NCBI RefSeq assembly: GCF_030813435.1
Contig: NZ_JAUSUG010000013.1
Span: 108,789-172,788, forward strand
DNA length: 64,000 nucleotides
Reading direction: 5' to 3'
From: Evansella vedderi
GTDB taxonomy: Bacteria; Bacillota; Bacilli; Bacillales; Salisediminibacteriaceae
Positions within the stretch are counted from its first letter, which is position 1. Every line of letters begins with the position of its first letter. Made by a program: the position numbers and the translations under genes. Under the pieces are notes generated by a model. The model did no database searches. It worked only from the letters and a program-made list of their open reading frames with translations, and was not told the origin of the DNA. Below, piece after piece: positions 27,500-36,452 of this stretch.

Positions 27500-28846
27500 A
27501 TGAATTTGCATTCAGATTCTAAAAACTTATTAAGCTATCGTACAGTTTTCTGGTTTTTTCTTCCATTAGGTTTTTCGGCTAGCCTAGTGACTTTTTCTCA
27601 CCTAATTATTAATAGTACACTAGCAAGGGCACCAGATCCTGCCTTTGTTATTGCAAGCTATTCCATTGCCATGAGTTTATTTACTATTTTTGAAAAGGCA
27701 GCTTTCGTTATACGGCCAACCTCTGCAAAGCTTATACGTGATAAAGCCTCCTACCGGGCTGTATCGAAAGTTTCCATTTACGTTCTGCTCATCATTTTAT
27801 TCTTATCTTTAATTATTGCATATTCCTTTATAGGTAAATGGATTTTAATGTACATTTTTGGGGTCAACAGCGAGTTACTTACTTCTACGTTAGATGCCTA
27901 TAGAATTCTTTTATTTGTAACCATTTTTTCTGGTATCAGGTGTCTCTTTCAAGGCATAATCATAAATAATCTCAGGACGAAGTGGATGACCATTAGTATG
28001 GTCTTTAGATTATTAGTAATGGCTGTCCTAGCTTATATTCTAGTCACTCAAGACTTGGTGCATCACGGCTATATAGGTTCCATTATTTTTTTAGTTGGGA
28101 TGGCTATTGAAGCATTGGTTAGTACATTGGAAGGTTTACATCTCATTAAACAGCTTCCAGAAAAGAAAGAGGACCATACTATTCAAAAGAGTTCCCATGT
28201 ATTAAGTTTTTATCGTCCATTATTATTAGCCTCTTTTATAGCGGTATTAATCCAACCTTCCATTAACGTGACATTAGGCTGGAGTGAAAAAGGAGAAGTG
28301 GCGGTTGCCTCTTATGCTGTTGCTTGGGCAGTAACTCAGTTGTTTCTTAGCTTTACTTCTTATATGCATCAAATAGTAATGAACTTTTACCGAAAAGATT
28401 CAACCGTTGTTATTCGTTTTGCTATCTACGCCAATATGATTCCTTCACTTTTTTTGTGCCTTATTGTTTTTACTCCTTTAGGAACCGTTTTGTTACAGAA
28501 CATAATGGGGCTGTCAGGTGAACTACTGCAGGAAAGCTTATCAGCTTTAACGTTTTTCTTACTATTTGCGCTTATTTTTCCATGGGTAGACTTTCTACAT
28601 GGCATGGTCATGAATAGAGCTGAAACTCGAATTATGGCATTTTCCCAAACAGGTAATGTGATCGTAACTCTAGGGATGCTGGTGATGATGTTTTATTATT
28701 TTTCTCCTTTAGGAGGGGCTATTGGTTCCATTGCAATTAGTATTGGTTTATTAGCCGAGTTAATAATTCTTACCATTATACTAAAATACAAACCAGAGAA
28801 ATCTTCTTCTAAAGCTAACACTAGAAGAAGAAAAGTGGAAGGTTAG
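27500..28846 (+). CDS. MATE/MOP-like multi-pass membrane protein
   Basis: A 448-residue protein with about twelve hydrophobic segments and short polar loops, ending in a Lys/Arg-rich cytoplasmic tail. The overall pattern (two halves of six segments, PTSAKLIRD near residue 75) resembles MATE and related flippase-type exporters, but I see no diagnostic motif. Start ATG 27500 follows AAAGGA; the upstream in-frame part lies in a repeat. It stands between the kdu genes and a pectin-type import cluster, so transport of a uronate-related or cell-envelope compound is possible. Function is uncertain. Confidence 0.6.
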   Translation: MNLHSDSKNLLSYRTVFWFFLPLGFSASLVTFSHLIINSTLARAPDPAFVIASYSIAMSLFTIFEKAAFVIRPTSAKLIRDKASYRAVSKVSIYVLLIILFLSLIIAYSFIGKWILMYIFGVNSELLTSTLDAYRILLFVTIFSGIRCLFQGIIINNLRTKWMTISMVFRLLVMAVLAYILVTQDLVHHGYIGSIIFLVGMAIEALVSTLEGLHLIKQLPEKKEDHTIQKSSHVLSFYRPLLLASFIAVLIQPSINVTLGWSEKGEVAVASYAVAWAVTQLFLSFTSYMHQIVMNFYRKDSTVVIRFAIYANMIPSLFLCLIVFTPLGTVLLQNIMGLSGELLQESLSALTFFLLFALIFPWVDFLHGMVMNRAETRIMAFSQTGNVIVTLGMLVMMFYYFSPLGGAIGSIAISIGLLAELIILTIILKYKPEKSSSKANTRRRKVEG

Positions 28847-28893
28847 AATAAAGAAGTAATCTTACCTTACTTAAGTGATAGAATTTTCTGCTA

Positions 28894-28922
28894 TTGAAAT
28901 GAACCCCGTTCTAACATACAAT
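28894..28922 (+). promoter_or_regulatory. promoter of the YesL-like gene
   Basis: TTGAAA (28894-28899), 17-base spacer, TACAAT (28917-28922). A LacI-type operator begins six bases downstream, the same geometry as three other promoters in this region. Confidence 0.65.
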
Positions 28923-28928
28923 TAAAAT

Positions 28929-28940
28929 AACAACGTTATT
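28929..28940. promoter_or_regulatory. LacI-type operator (site 1)
   Basis: AACAACGTTATT differs by one base from the deduced operator AACAACGTTGTT. It overlaps the expected transcription start of the YesL-like gene. Confidence 0.6.
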
Positions 28941-29013
28941 AGAATGATTGATTAATAGCAGTGTAGTTCATTTGCCCGTTAATACATGGCTTAATAACGA
29001 TATAAGGGGGAAT

Positions 29014-29682
29014 ATGAAGATGGATTTAGGAAAAATAGCAAGTCCCTTTTTTCTTGCGTGTGATTGGATAATGAAGCTAGCGTACGTCAACATATTATGG
29101 TTTGGTTTTACACTTTTAGGGGGAGTTATTTTTGGTATGGCCCCTGCTACAGCTTCCGTATTTACTGTAGTTCGGAAATGGATAGAGGGTGACAGGGATA
29201 TTGCTATAACTAAATTGTTCTGGAATACTTTCCGAAAGGAATTTATAAAGGTTAATCTTCTGGCCTTTACCTTATTAGTTATTGGAGCTATTTTATTATT
29301 TGACATTTACTTTTTCCAAAACATGGAGGGTGTCCTATCTCAAATTTTGCATATCGTGTTCATAGTAGCTTTTGTGAACTTTGTCATTGTATTACTTTAT
29401 ATATTCCCAGTCTATGTTCACTACGAGTTAAGGGTTTTTCAATACTTAAAATATGCTTGTATTTTAGCCCTTTCCAACCCTTTTCAATCGTTATTGATGG
29501 CGTCCCTTGCAGGCTTTAGTATGTTCATAGTTATTTGGAATTCTGCTTTGTTTTTATTTTTCAGTGTTGCGCCAATTAGTATGATTTTAATGTTGATCAC
29601 CTATAGGATTTTTGACAAAATACAAAATAAACATGGGGAAAAAACAGAAGAAAGTACAGCCACAGCACGGGCTACTATGTAG
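29014..29682 (+). CDS. YesL-like DUF624 membrane protein
   Basis: A 222-residue membrane protein with about five or six hydrophobic segments and the DUF624 features seen in YesL: an early WFGFTLLGGVIFGMAPATAS and a central LYIFPVYVHYE. YesL-type genes accompany rhamnogalacturonan and other plant-polysaccharide import operons, but the biochemical role is unknown. Two ATGs (29014 and 29020) follow AAGGGGG; the second has more conventional spacing, so the true start may be six bases later. It has its own promoter and LacI-type operator and lies just before the second ABC importer. Confidence 0.8.
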   Translation: MKMDLGKIASPFFLACDWIMKLAYVNILWFGFTLLGGVIFGMAPATASVFTVVRKWIEGDRDIAITKLFWNTFRKEFIKVNLLAFTLLVIGAILLFDIYFFQNMEGVLSQILHIVFIVAFVNFVIVLLYIFPVYVHYELRVFQYLKYACILALSNPFQSLLMASLAGFSMFIVIWNSALFLFFSVAPISMILMLITYRIFDKIQNKHGEKTEESTATARATM

Positions 29683-29729
29683 TTGGTGCAACAATCATTT
29701 TTGAGAGTTTTTAACAGAGGTATAACTAA

Positions 29730-29775
29730 TAAGGGCCGCAAATGATTGTATTACATCTATTGCGGTTCTTCTATG
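29730..29775 (+). terminator. candidate terminator after the YesL-like gene
   Basis: CCGCAA and TTGCGG arms, extended by AAG/CTT, enclose a loop of about 20 bases and are followed by TTCTTC rather than a pure T run. Confidence 0.45.
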
Positions 29776-29911
29776 TTGTTTATGGAGTTGGCCATTTAAA
29801 GCTACGAATAAAGAATACTTTAAAACCCCATATTATTAGAGGATTTCTTGTATAATTATAGTATTTCGAATGTTAAAAGAAAAATAAATTATGAAAAAAT
29901 TTAAAATTGTC

Positions 29912-29940
29912 ATTGAAAACGCTTACCCTCCATGATAATA
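29912..29940 (+). promoter_or_regulatory. promoter of second ABC importer operon
   Basis: TTGAAA (29912-29917), 17-base spacer, TAATAT (29935-29940). The cre site overlaps the -35 and a LacI-type operator begins six bases after the -10. The leader to the first gene is about 190 bases, so another promoter nearer the gene is possible. Confidence 0.6.
29913..29926 (+). promoter_or_regulatory. cre site over the importer promoter
   Basis: TGAAAACGCTTACC matches the cre consensus at 13 of 14 positions and overlaps the -35 box, a position where CcpA would exclude polymerase. Confidence 0.7.
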
Positions 29941-29946
29941 TAAATT

Positions 29947-29958
29947 TACAACGTTGTT
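29947..29958. promoter_or_regulatory. LacI-type operator (site 2)
   Basis: TACAACGTTGTT, 11 of 12 matches to the deduced operator, at the expected transcription start of the importer operon. Confidence 0.7.
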
Positions 29959-29978
29959 ACTCAGATTTCCATAATAAT

Positions 29979-29990
29979 TACAACGTTGTT
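29979..29990. promoter_or_regulatory. LacI-type operator (site 3)
   Basis: A second TACAACGTTGTT exactly 32 bases after site 2, about three helical turns, so two repressor dimers could bind on the same face of the DNA. Confidence 0.7.
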
Positions 29991-30148
29991 ATGGATGAGG
30001 AATAATTAATAATTTTCTGTTATGTTTTTTTGAATATAGTAAAATGAAAGGGGGCACGGTACATAATAGATTACTAATATTTTAGTTATGGTTGTCATGT
30101 TGTAGTCTAATAGGGTAATTTATTTAAAAATGTTAAGGGGGAAATTGC

Positions 30149-31510
30149 ATGTTTGGAAAGTTCAAAATCTTCTCATTAGTACTGGTTATTATGATGGCGC
30201 TTACAGTGTTTGCCGCTTGTTCAAGTGACGAGCCAACGGATGCTACTGAAGGAAGTGATTCGAATGGTTCAAGTGACTCAAACGGTTCCAATGAAGAAGC
30301 AACATCTGATGAAGAGGAAGACATTGTACTCCGCTTTATGTGGTGGGGAAACCAAGACCGTCATGACAGAACTTTACAAGTAATCGAAATGTATGAGGCA
30401 GAAAATCCACATGTAACAATTGACTATGAGTTTTTAGGATTTGATGATTTCTCTGAAAGATTAGCAACACAAGCTGCCGGTGGAAATGCACCAGATATTT
30501 TCCAGATGGTTGACCGCTGGTTGCCACAGTATACTCAAAGTGGCCTTTTAGCAGATTTACAACCTTACATTGACTCTGGGGCAATCAATACAGATAATAT
30601 TGATCAATCAGCGTTAGACCCTGGATACATTGGTGATCAATTAGTAGGTCTAAACTCTGGAAGTAATGCTTTCGCCCTTGCTTTTAACCCAGATATGTTT
30701 GATGAGGCTGGTGTAGAGTATCCACAACCTGGTGATACTTGGGCTGATTATGTAGAAAAAGGGCGTGCTGTTCAGGAAGCTTTAGGATTAGACTATGCAG
30801 TACGAAACGACGTTCAGCATGACAGAGGCTTTGGTATTTGGTTAAGACAGCATGGATACTGGTTATATAATGAAGAAGGAACAGGTCTTGGTTGGGATGA
30901 TGATCAATTATTCTTAGATTACATCAACTTCTGGTTAGATTTAGAAGCGGAAGGTCTTGCTCCTCCTGCTGACGTGTTAGAAGCTACTGGTTCCATCGAA
31001 AACTATTTGTTAGTTACAGGCGATGTTCCAATGCAAATAATTCATAGTAACCAAATTGTTGCTACATCTGCAGCAGCAAACCGTAATTTTGAATTAACTA
31101 CTTTACCGTTTGGTGAAAGTGGAGAGTCTGGTCAATATGTAAGAGCATCCTTATTCTTCTCCATGAATGCGAATACAGAGCATCCTGATGAAGTTGTGAA
31201 GTTTATGGATTTCTTAACTAACAGTATTGAAGCACATGAAGTATTCCAAGGGGATCGCGGTGTACCAATTTCTTCTGAAATTCGTGAGCATTTATATGCT
31301 AGTGCTGAAAGAACAGTCCAACAACAGTTTGAGTATATTGACTTGATTTCTGAACATGCGGGTGCAGCACCACCACCACCACCTCCGACAGGTCAGGAAA
31401 TGGATAGATTCTTTGAGAATGTTGTTTATGAAGTGTTATATGGACTTAAAACTCCAGAAGAAGCACTTGAAGAGTATAAAAGAGGTGTTCAAGATATTAT
31501 CGATAGATAG
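30149..31510 (+). CDS. ABC oligosaccharide-binding lipoprotein (pectin/uronate region)
   Basis: Family 1 solute-binding protein of a CUT1 importer. The 453-residue product has a lipoprotein signal with lipobox VFAAC (Cys24), then a low-complexity acidic Ser/Asp/Asn/Glu linker (about 25-60) and the binding domain. A run of six prolines stands near residue 410. The ribosome site AAGGGGG precedes the ATG. Two permease genes, an oxidoreductase and uxaC follow. The LacI-type operators and the company of GH105 and uronate genes point to an unsaturated oligogalacturonide or rhamnogalacturonan fragment as ligand (inference; compare YesO). Confidence 0.9.
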   Translation: MFGKFKIFSLVLVIMMALTVFAACSSDEPTDATEGSDSNGSSDSNGSNEEATSDEEEDIVLRFMWWGNQDRHDRTLQVIEMYEAENPHVTIDYEFLGFDDFSERLATQAAGGNAPDIFQMVDRWLPQYTQSGLLADLQPYIDSGAINTDNIDQSALDPGYIGDQLVGLNSGSNAFALAFNPDMFDEAGVEYPQPGDTWADYVEKGRAVQEALGLDYAVRNDVQHDRGFGIWLRQHGYWLYNEEGTGLGWDDDQLFLDYINFWLDLEAEGLAPPADVLEATGSIENYLLVTGDVPMQIIHSNQIVATSAAANRNFELTTLPFGESGESGQYVRASLFFSMNANTEHPDEVVKFMDFLTNSIEAHEVFQGDRGVPISSEIREHLYASAERTVQQQFEYIDLISEHAGAAPPPPPPTGQEMDRFFENVVYEVLYGLKTPEEALEEYKRGVQDIIDR

Positions 31511-31534
31511 AGAAATTGTGGGAAAAGTTTAATG

Positions 31535-31567
31535 AGTAAAAGCCATCAATTGATGGCTTTTACTTCC
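31535..31567 (+). terminator. palindromic hairpin between binding protein and permeases
   Basis: A 30-base perfect palindrome: AGTAAAAGCCATCAA followed by its complement, ending CTTTTACTTCC, only 20 bases before the next gene. As in the first importer operon, it probably reduces read-through from the abundant binding protein to the permeases. Confidence 0.65.
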
Positions 31568-31584
31568 TCAGAAGGAGGTTTACA

Positions 31585-32535
31585 ATGAAAAGCGAGCTAG
31601 GGAATCCACAGTCACTACAAAACACATTTAATAAAAATGCCAAAAAGAGGGATTTAAAACAAAATTTAGTTGCTTTATCTTTTCTTTCCCCTTGGCTTAT
31701 AGGATTTATAGGTTTCGTTATTGGTCCGATGATCTACTCATTCTATTTATCTTTCACTAATTATAATATGTTAACTGCACCACAGTGGGTTGGATTAGAT
31801 AATTATATTCGTATTTTTACGAATGACCAATTATTTATACAATCAATGAAAGTAACACTTATTTTCGTCCTTATTTCTGTTCCTCTAAAATTAATATTTG
31901 CCCTTTTTGTAGCGATGTTAATGAATATGGGACATCGTGGATCAGGAATTTATACGCTAATCTACTACGTTCCATCCATTATTGGAGGAAGTGTTGCTAT
32001 CGCTGTTATTTGGAGACAGATTTTTGGAAGGGATGGAGCATTAAACCACGTATTAGCTTGGTTTGGTATAGAGGGATATAACTGGTTTTCTCATCCGGAT
32101 TACGCGTTATGGGTATTAATTATTTTAGTAGTTTGGCAATTTGGTTCACCAATGGTTATATTCTTAGCAGGTTTAAGACAAATTCCTGGAGAACTTTATG
32201 AGGCTGCATCTGTTGACGGTGCAGGTAGAGTTAGGAAGTTTTTTAATATTACTTTACCTTTATTGACTCCAGTTATTTTCTTTAACCTTATTTTTCAAAT
32301 GATAAACGGGTTCATGACCTTTACCCAAGCGTTCTTAATCACAGAGGGGGGTCCTGTTAACCGAACTTTATTCTATGCTTTATATTTATACCGTGAAGCA
32401 TTTACGAATTTCCGAATGGGGTATGCTTCAGCACTTGCTTGGGTGTTACTTGTTGTTATTGCAATAGTAACGTTCATCATCTTTAAATCCTCGAAAAAAT
32501 GGGTTTACTATGAGTCGGAAGGAGGCAAAAGCTAA
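31585..32535 (+). CDS. ABC sugar permease, MalF type
   Basis: First permease of the second importer, 316 residues with six membrane segments and a 30-residue cytoplasmic N-terminus. The EAA loop appears as YEAASVDGAGRVRKFFNITL and is followed by TEGGPVNRT. The GAAGGAGG ribosome site abuts the attenuator hairpin. Its stop overlaps the next start (TAATG), which indicates tight coupling. No ATPase is present in the cluster. Closest named analogues by context are YesP-type permeases of rhamnogalacturonan loci. Confidence 0.93.
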   Translation: MKSELGNPQSLQNTFNKNAKKRDLKQNLVALSFLSPWLIGFIGFVIGPMIYSFYLSFTNYNMLTAPQWVGLDNYIRIFTNDQLFIQSMKVTLIFVLISVPLKLIFALFVAMLMNMGHRGSGIYTLIYYVPSIIGGSVAIAVIWRQIFGRDGALNHVLAWFGIEGYNWFSHPDYALWVLIILVVWQFGSPMVIFLAGLRQIPGELYEAASVDGAGRVRKFFNITLPLLTPVIFFNLIFQMINGFMTFTQAFLITEGGPVNRTLFYALYLYREAFTNFRMGYASALAWVLLVVIAIVTFIIFKSSKKWVYYESEGGKS

Positions 32536-33380
32536 TGGAAACAAAAAAATCAAAAACATCGTCTATTCTCTATCATTCGTTTATTATAGGATTCGGTTTC
32601 CTGATGCTTTACCCGATATTATGGATGGCAGCAAGTTCACTTAAACCAGAGCATGAAATCTTTTTAAATGCTGCATCATTACTGCCTTCCGATTTTAGAT
32701 GGGAAAACTACGCTCAAGGTTGGCAAGGGTTTGGTAGATATGGTTTCGACTTGTTCTTTAAAAACTCTATGATCGTTACAACTTTATCAGTTGTTGGGGC
32801 TTTATTTTCTTCCAGTCTTGTAGCCTTTGCTTTTGCAAGACTAAAGTTTAAATTTCAAGGAATATTATTTGCTTGTTTATTGGCGACAGTAATGCTTCCA
32901 ATGCAAGTAACATTAATTCCTCAATATATCCTATTCCATAATTTAGGATGGGTAAATACATTTTTACCACTTGTTGTACCAGCATTTATTGGTGGATCAC
33001 CATTTTTCATTTTCTTAATGGTTCAATTTATTCGAGGGATACCAAGGGAGTTAGACGAAGCAGCCATTATTGATGGTTGTTCATGGTACGGTGTATTCTG
33101 GTATGTCATTTTACCTTTATGTAAACCTGCCCTAGTTACCGTAATGATTTTCCAATTTATGTGGACTTGGGATGACTTCTTATCACCATTAATTTATTTA
33201 CAGAATACAAATCTCTACACCGTTGCATTAGGGTTACGTGCTTTCTCAGACCCAGATAACTTGACAGCGTGGGGACCACTAATTGCCATGTCTACCTTAT
33301 CCTTGATACCGCAATTTATCTTGTTCTTATTCTGTCAGAAATATTTAGTTAAGGGAATTGCTACTACAGGTATTAAATAG
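32535..33380 (+). CDS. ABC sugar permease, MalG type
   Basis: Second permease, 281 residues, with six membrane segments. The EAA loop reads LDEAAIIDGCSWYGVFWYVI. The C-terminus ends in KYLVKGIATTGIK, the typical tail of this family. Its start codon overlaps the stop of the preceding permease by one base. Together with the lipoprotein it forms a YesOPQ-like importer. The oxidoreductase gene follows 36 bases later. Confidence 0.93.
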   Translation: METKKSKTSSILYHSFIIGFGFLMLYPILWMAASSLKPEHEIFLNAASLLPSDFRWENYAQGWQGFGRYGFDLFFKNSMIVTTLSVVGALFSSSLVAFAFARLKFKFQGILFACLLATVMLPMQVTLIPQYILFHNLGWVNTFLPLVVPAFIGGSPFFIFLMVQFIRGIPRELDEAAIIDGCSWYGVFWYVILPLCKPALVTVMIFQFMWTWDDFLSPLIYLQNTNLYTVALGLRAFSDPDNLTAWGPLIAMSTLSLIPQFILFLFCQKYLVKGIATTGIK

Positions 33381-33416
33381 ACATTAGATATATAGAAGAA
33401 AAGGGTGATGGAAGTC

Positions 33417-34715
33417 ATGAGAAAATATGCAATTTGTGGTGTTAGCAAAAGAGCATTAAATATGTTTATAGAGCCTATACTTAATACTTTTTCGTCCACA
33501 GCCAAAGTTGTAGGTTTGTTGGATTCGGATTCAAAACGCTTTGAGGTATGTAAAAATACATACCCTTCCCTTTTATCAATTCCAGAGTATCTTCCAGATG
33601 ATTTTGATCAAATGGTAGCAGAGAATCAACCAGATGCAGTTATTGTTGCTAGTAGAGATGACACACATGTAACTTATATCTTAAAAGCTTTGGAAAAGGG
33701 CTTAGATGTCATTGTTGAAAAACCAATGGCTACAACTGGTGAGGATTGTAAAAAAATATTAGATGCTGAGGCTAAAAGCAGTGGGAAAGTAATCGTTACA
33801 TTTAATTATCGCTACACTCCTATTCATTCAAAAATTAAAGAGTTAATTTTAGAAGATAAAGTGGGAAGGATAACATCCGTAGATTTAAACTGGTATATCG
33901 ATACGTATCATGGATCTAGTTATTTTCAACGCTGGAATCGAATAAGGGAATTTTCCGGTGGTTTATCTATTCACAAAAGCTCTCATCATTTTGATTTAGT
34001 TAGCTGGTGGACAGATCAAAAACCTGTAGAAGCATTTGCCTATGGTGCTCTAAATTATTATGGACCAGAAGGTGAACTCAACCCAAAGAAAGAAGATGGA
34101 AGATTTTGTGCTACTTGTGATGTACAATTAGATTGTGATTACTATACACGATGGAACTCTAGAAGTAAAAATATTGAAGTTGTGGACGACCACGTTGGTA
34201 ACACGGATGTGGACAGTGATTACACAAACTATCGCTCTGATCAATGTATTTATGACTCAGAGATTAATATAGAGGACACGTATACTGCAACGGTTAAGTA
34301 TGATAAAGGTGCTCTTTTAAGCTATTCTGTTAACTTTTCTTTACCATATGAAGGGTATCGACTGGCAATTAACGGTACGAAAGGAAGAATTGAAACGGTT
34401 GAGTATCATATACCTCAACGGGTACCATTTCCAACGGAAGTTCAGACGATTGACTATTTCCCTATTTTCGGTTCAAAGGAAACGATTCATGTCGTTCATA
34501 AAGAGGGAGGGCATGGCGGGGCAGACCCAATTATGCTGGAGGATCTATTCCTAGGAGTAGACCCAAGAAGACCGTACACCATTTTATCTGGTACAGAAGA
34601 TGGGGCTTTCGCCGTTGCTACAGGAGAGGCGGTTTGGCGTTCAGTTAAGGAGAATAAACCAATTAGTATTAACGAAGTTTTAAGCCTATCTAAAGAATCC
34701 ATTAGTACTAAATAA
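33417..34715 (+). CDS. Gfo/Idh/MocA-family oxidoreductase
   Basis: NAD(P)-dependent sugar oxidoreductase family. The 432-residue protein has an N-terminal Rossmann fold (about 1-120), the conserved EKP motif in VIVEKPMATTGEDC near residue 105, and the larger C-terminal alpha/beta domain. A cysteine group CATCDVQLDC lies near residue 240, unusual for the family at large. Substrate unknown; the position between an oligosaccharide importer and uxaC suggests a uronic acid or related sugar. I use ATG 33417, seven bases after GGTGAT; a GTG and an ATG a few codons upstream are alternatives. Confidence 0.85.
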   Translation: MRKYAICGVSKRALNMFIEPILNTFSSTAKVVGLLDSDSKRFEVCKNTYPSLLSIPEYLPDDFDQMVAENQPDAVIVASRDDTHVTYILKALEKGLDVIVEKPMATTGEDCKKILDAEAKSSGKVIVTFNYRYTPIHSKIKELILEDKVGRITSVDLNWYIDTYHGSSYFQRWNRIREFSGGLSIHKSSHHFDLVSWWTDQKPVEAFAYGALNYYGPEGELNPKKEDGRFCATCDVQLDCDYYTRWNSRSKNIEVVDDHVGNTDVDSDYTNYRSDQCIYDSEINIEDTYTATVKYDKGALLSYSVNFSLPYEGYRLAINGTKGRIETVEYHIPQRVPFPTEVQTIDYFPIFGSKETIHVVHKEGGHGGADPIMLEDLFLGVDPRRPYTILSGTEDGAFAVATGEAVWRSVKENKPISINEVLSLSKESISTK

Positions 34716-34724
34716 CCAATTGAT

Positions 34725-34750
34725 TACCTTCCGAGTATAGTAGGAAGGTT
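34725..34750 (+). terminator. hairpin between oxidoreductase and uxaC
   Basis: ACCTTCC and GGAAGGT arms (34727-34733 and 34742-34748) without a T run. It may end the importer transcript partially before uxaC. Confidence 0.4.
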
Positions 34751-34767
34751 AAGTTAATAAATTTAAT

Positions 34768-34779
34768 AACAACGTTTTC
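34768..34779. promoter_or_regulatory. LacI-type operator (site 4, weaker)
   Basis: AACAACGTTTTC matches the deduced operator at 10 of 12 positions, 52 bases before the uxaC start. No good promoter with the six-base spacing is visible here, so it is the least certain site. Confidence 0.45.
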
Positions 34780-34830
34780 TATTAAATTATTAATAAAGTT
34801 ATTATTTTAGGAGGAGGTCTATAACTCGGT

Positions 34831-36234
34831 ATGAAACCATTTATTCATGATAATTTTATGCTTAACAATGAAGCTGGTAAAGTTTTATATCATGACTTTG
34901 CTAAAGAAATGCCAATCTATGATTATCACTGCCATTTGAGCCCAAAGGAAATTGCTGAAAATAAAATGTTCAGTAATATATCTGAAATTTGGCTTCATGG
35001 TGATCACTATAAGTGGAGAGCCATGAGGAGCTTAGGAATTGATGAAGAACTCATTACTGGTAGTGCGAGTGATTATGATAAATTTCGTGCATGGTCAAAG
35101 GCGGTACCATATACCATCGGTAACCCCCTCTATCATTGGACTCATTTAGAGTTGAAGCGATATTTCGATACGGATTTATTATTAAATGAAGATACAAGTG
35201 AAGAAATCTGGCAACATTGTAACTCTTTGTTACAAACGGAGGAGTTAACGACTCAAAGGATTATTGAAAGATCGGGTGTTAATGTCATTTGTACTACGGA
35301 TGATCCTATCGATAGCTTAGAACATCATAAGGAAATAAAGGGAAATTCAGCCATAAAAACAAAGGTGCTCCCAGCATTCCGTCCAGATAAAGCAGTAGAA
35401 ATTACTCGACCAGAGTTTAAGGACTATGTACAAAAGTTATCCGATTCCGCAGATATAAAGATTACATCTTACGAAGATTTATTAAAGGCTTTAGAGAATA
35501 GAATGCATTATTTTCATGAAGTTGGCTGTAGAATCTCAGATCATGGAATTGAAACATTACCTTTCTTAGAATGTACGTTAGAAGAGGCAGCTGGAATTTT
35601 TGAAAAGGGTATTGCTGGTCAGAGTATTAGTAAAGAAGAAGAAGAAAAGTATAAAACATACACTCTCTTGTTCTTAGGGCGTATGTATCATTCTTTAGGG
35701 TGGGTTATGCAATTCCACGTTGGAGCAATTCGAAATAACAATGAACGTATGTTTAAAAAATTAGGTCCAGATACTGGCTTTGATTCTATTCATGATTTTG
35801 ATTTATCCCGCTCCTTAAATGGTTTCTTAAATGAGTTAGATAAAAACGATGAACTGCCAAAAACAATCCTTTATAGTTTAAATCCAAACCATAATTACAC
35901 GATTGCCACTGCCATTGGAAACTTCCAGTCAGGTGGAACAAGGGGGAAGCTGCAGTTAGGTTCTGGCTGGTGGTATAACGACCAAAAAGACGGCATGATT
36001 AAACAAATGACTGATTTAGCAAACATTGGCTTATTGAGCACTTTCGTTGGTATGCTGACAGATTCAAGGAGCTTCCTTTCCTATACCCGTCATGAGTATT
36101 TCAGACGTATATTATGTGATTTAGTAGGTGGATGGGTAGAAAAAGGAGAAGCACCAAGAGATTACGAATTACTAGGGAAAATCGTACAGGACATTTGCTA
36201 TACAAACGCTAATAATTATTTTGAAATTAAATAA
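34831..36234 (+). CDS. uxaC: glucuronate (uronate) isomerase
   Basis: Converts galacturonate to tagaturonate and glucuronate to fructuronate. The 467-residue protein has the family's length and the metal-binding YDYHCHLSPKEIAENK near residue 30, plus the conserved VMQFHVGAIRNNN and SGWWYNDQKDGM segments. The AGGAGGT ribosome site is 13 bases from the ATG, longer than usual. The stop codon lies within the target duplication of a mobile repeat that inserted exactly at the gene's end without changing the protein. Confidence 0.97.
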   Translation: MKPFIHDNFMLNNEAGKVLYHDFAKEMPIYDYHCHLSPKEIAENKMFSNISEIWLHGDHYKWRAMRSLGIDEELITGSASDYDKFRAWSKAVPYTIGNPLYHWTHLELKRYFDTDLLLNEDTSEEIWQHCNSLLQTEELTTQRIIERSGVNVICTTDDPIDSLEHHKEIKGNSAIKTKVLPAFRPDKAVEITRPEFKDYVQKLSDSADIKITSYEDLLKALENRMHYFHEVGCRISDHGIETLPFLECTLEEAAGIFEKGIAGQSISKEEEEKYKTYTLLFLGRMYHSLGWVMQFHVGAIRNNNERMFKKLGPDTGFDSIHDFDLSRSLNGFLNELDKNDELPKTILYSLNPNHNYTIATAIGNFQSGGTRGKLQLGSGWWYNDQKDGMIKQMTDLANIGLLSTFVGMLTDSRSFLSYTRHEYFRRILCDLVGGWVEKGEAPRDYELLGKIVQDICYTNANNYFEIK

Positions 36235-36356
36235 GCTGTTTCCTAGGCTTGGAGAAGTGGAAGGAGGCTGAAGCGTTGCCCGCGGAAAGCGTCCGTCTGT
36301 AGCGTATCCAAGCCATACTATATTCTCTCAAAAACAACATCTTTTAGAAAACAGCC
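36235..36356. mobile_element. MITE-like repeat, end-type A, with 9-bp target duplication
   Basis: A 122-base element with ends GCTGTTT and AAACAGC, bracketed by the exact direct repeat ATTAAATAA at 36226-36234 and 36357-36365 (ten bases if the adjoining G is counted). The inside has GAGGCTGAAGCGTTGCCCGC and the TATCCAAGCC end. The left duplication contains the uxaC stop codon. The uxaC terminator now lies beyond it. Confidence 0.85.
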
Positions 36357-36393
36357 ATTAAATAAGTTTTTTCCTTCCATAGCCTATATGGAT

Positions 36394-36430
36394 AAGCCTC
36401 AATCTCCCATGAGATTAGAGGCTTGTATTT
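36394..36430 (+). terminator. terminator of uxaC, displaced by the repeat
   Basis: AAGCCTCAATCT (36394-36405) pairs with AGATTAGAGGCTT (36412-36424) with one extra base and is followed by a T-rich run. Confidence 0.75.
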
Positions 36431-36452
36431 TATTGACCTTTTTATTTTTTAC

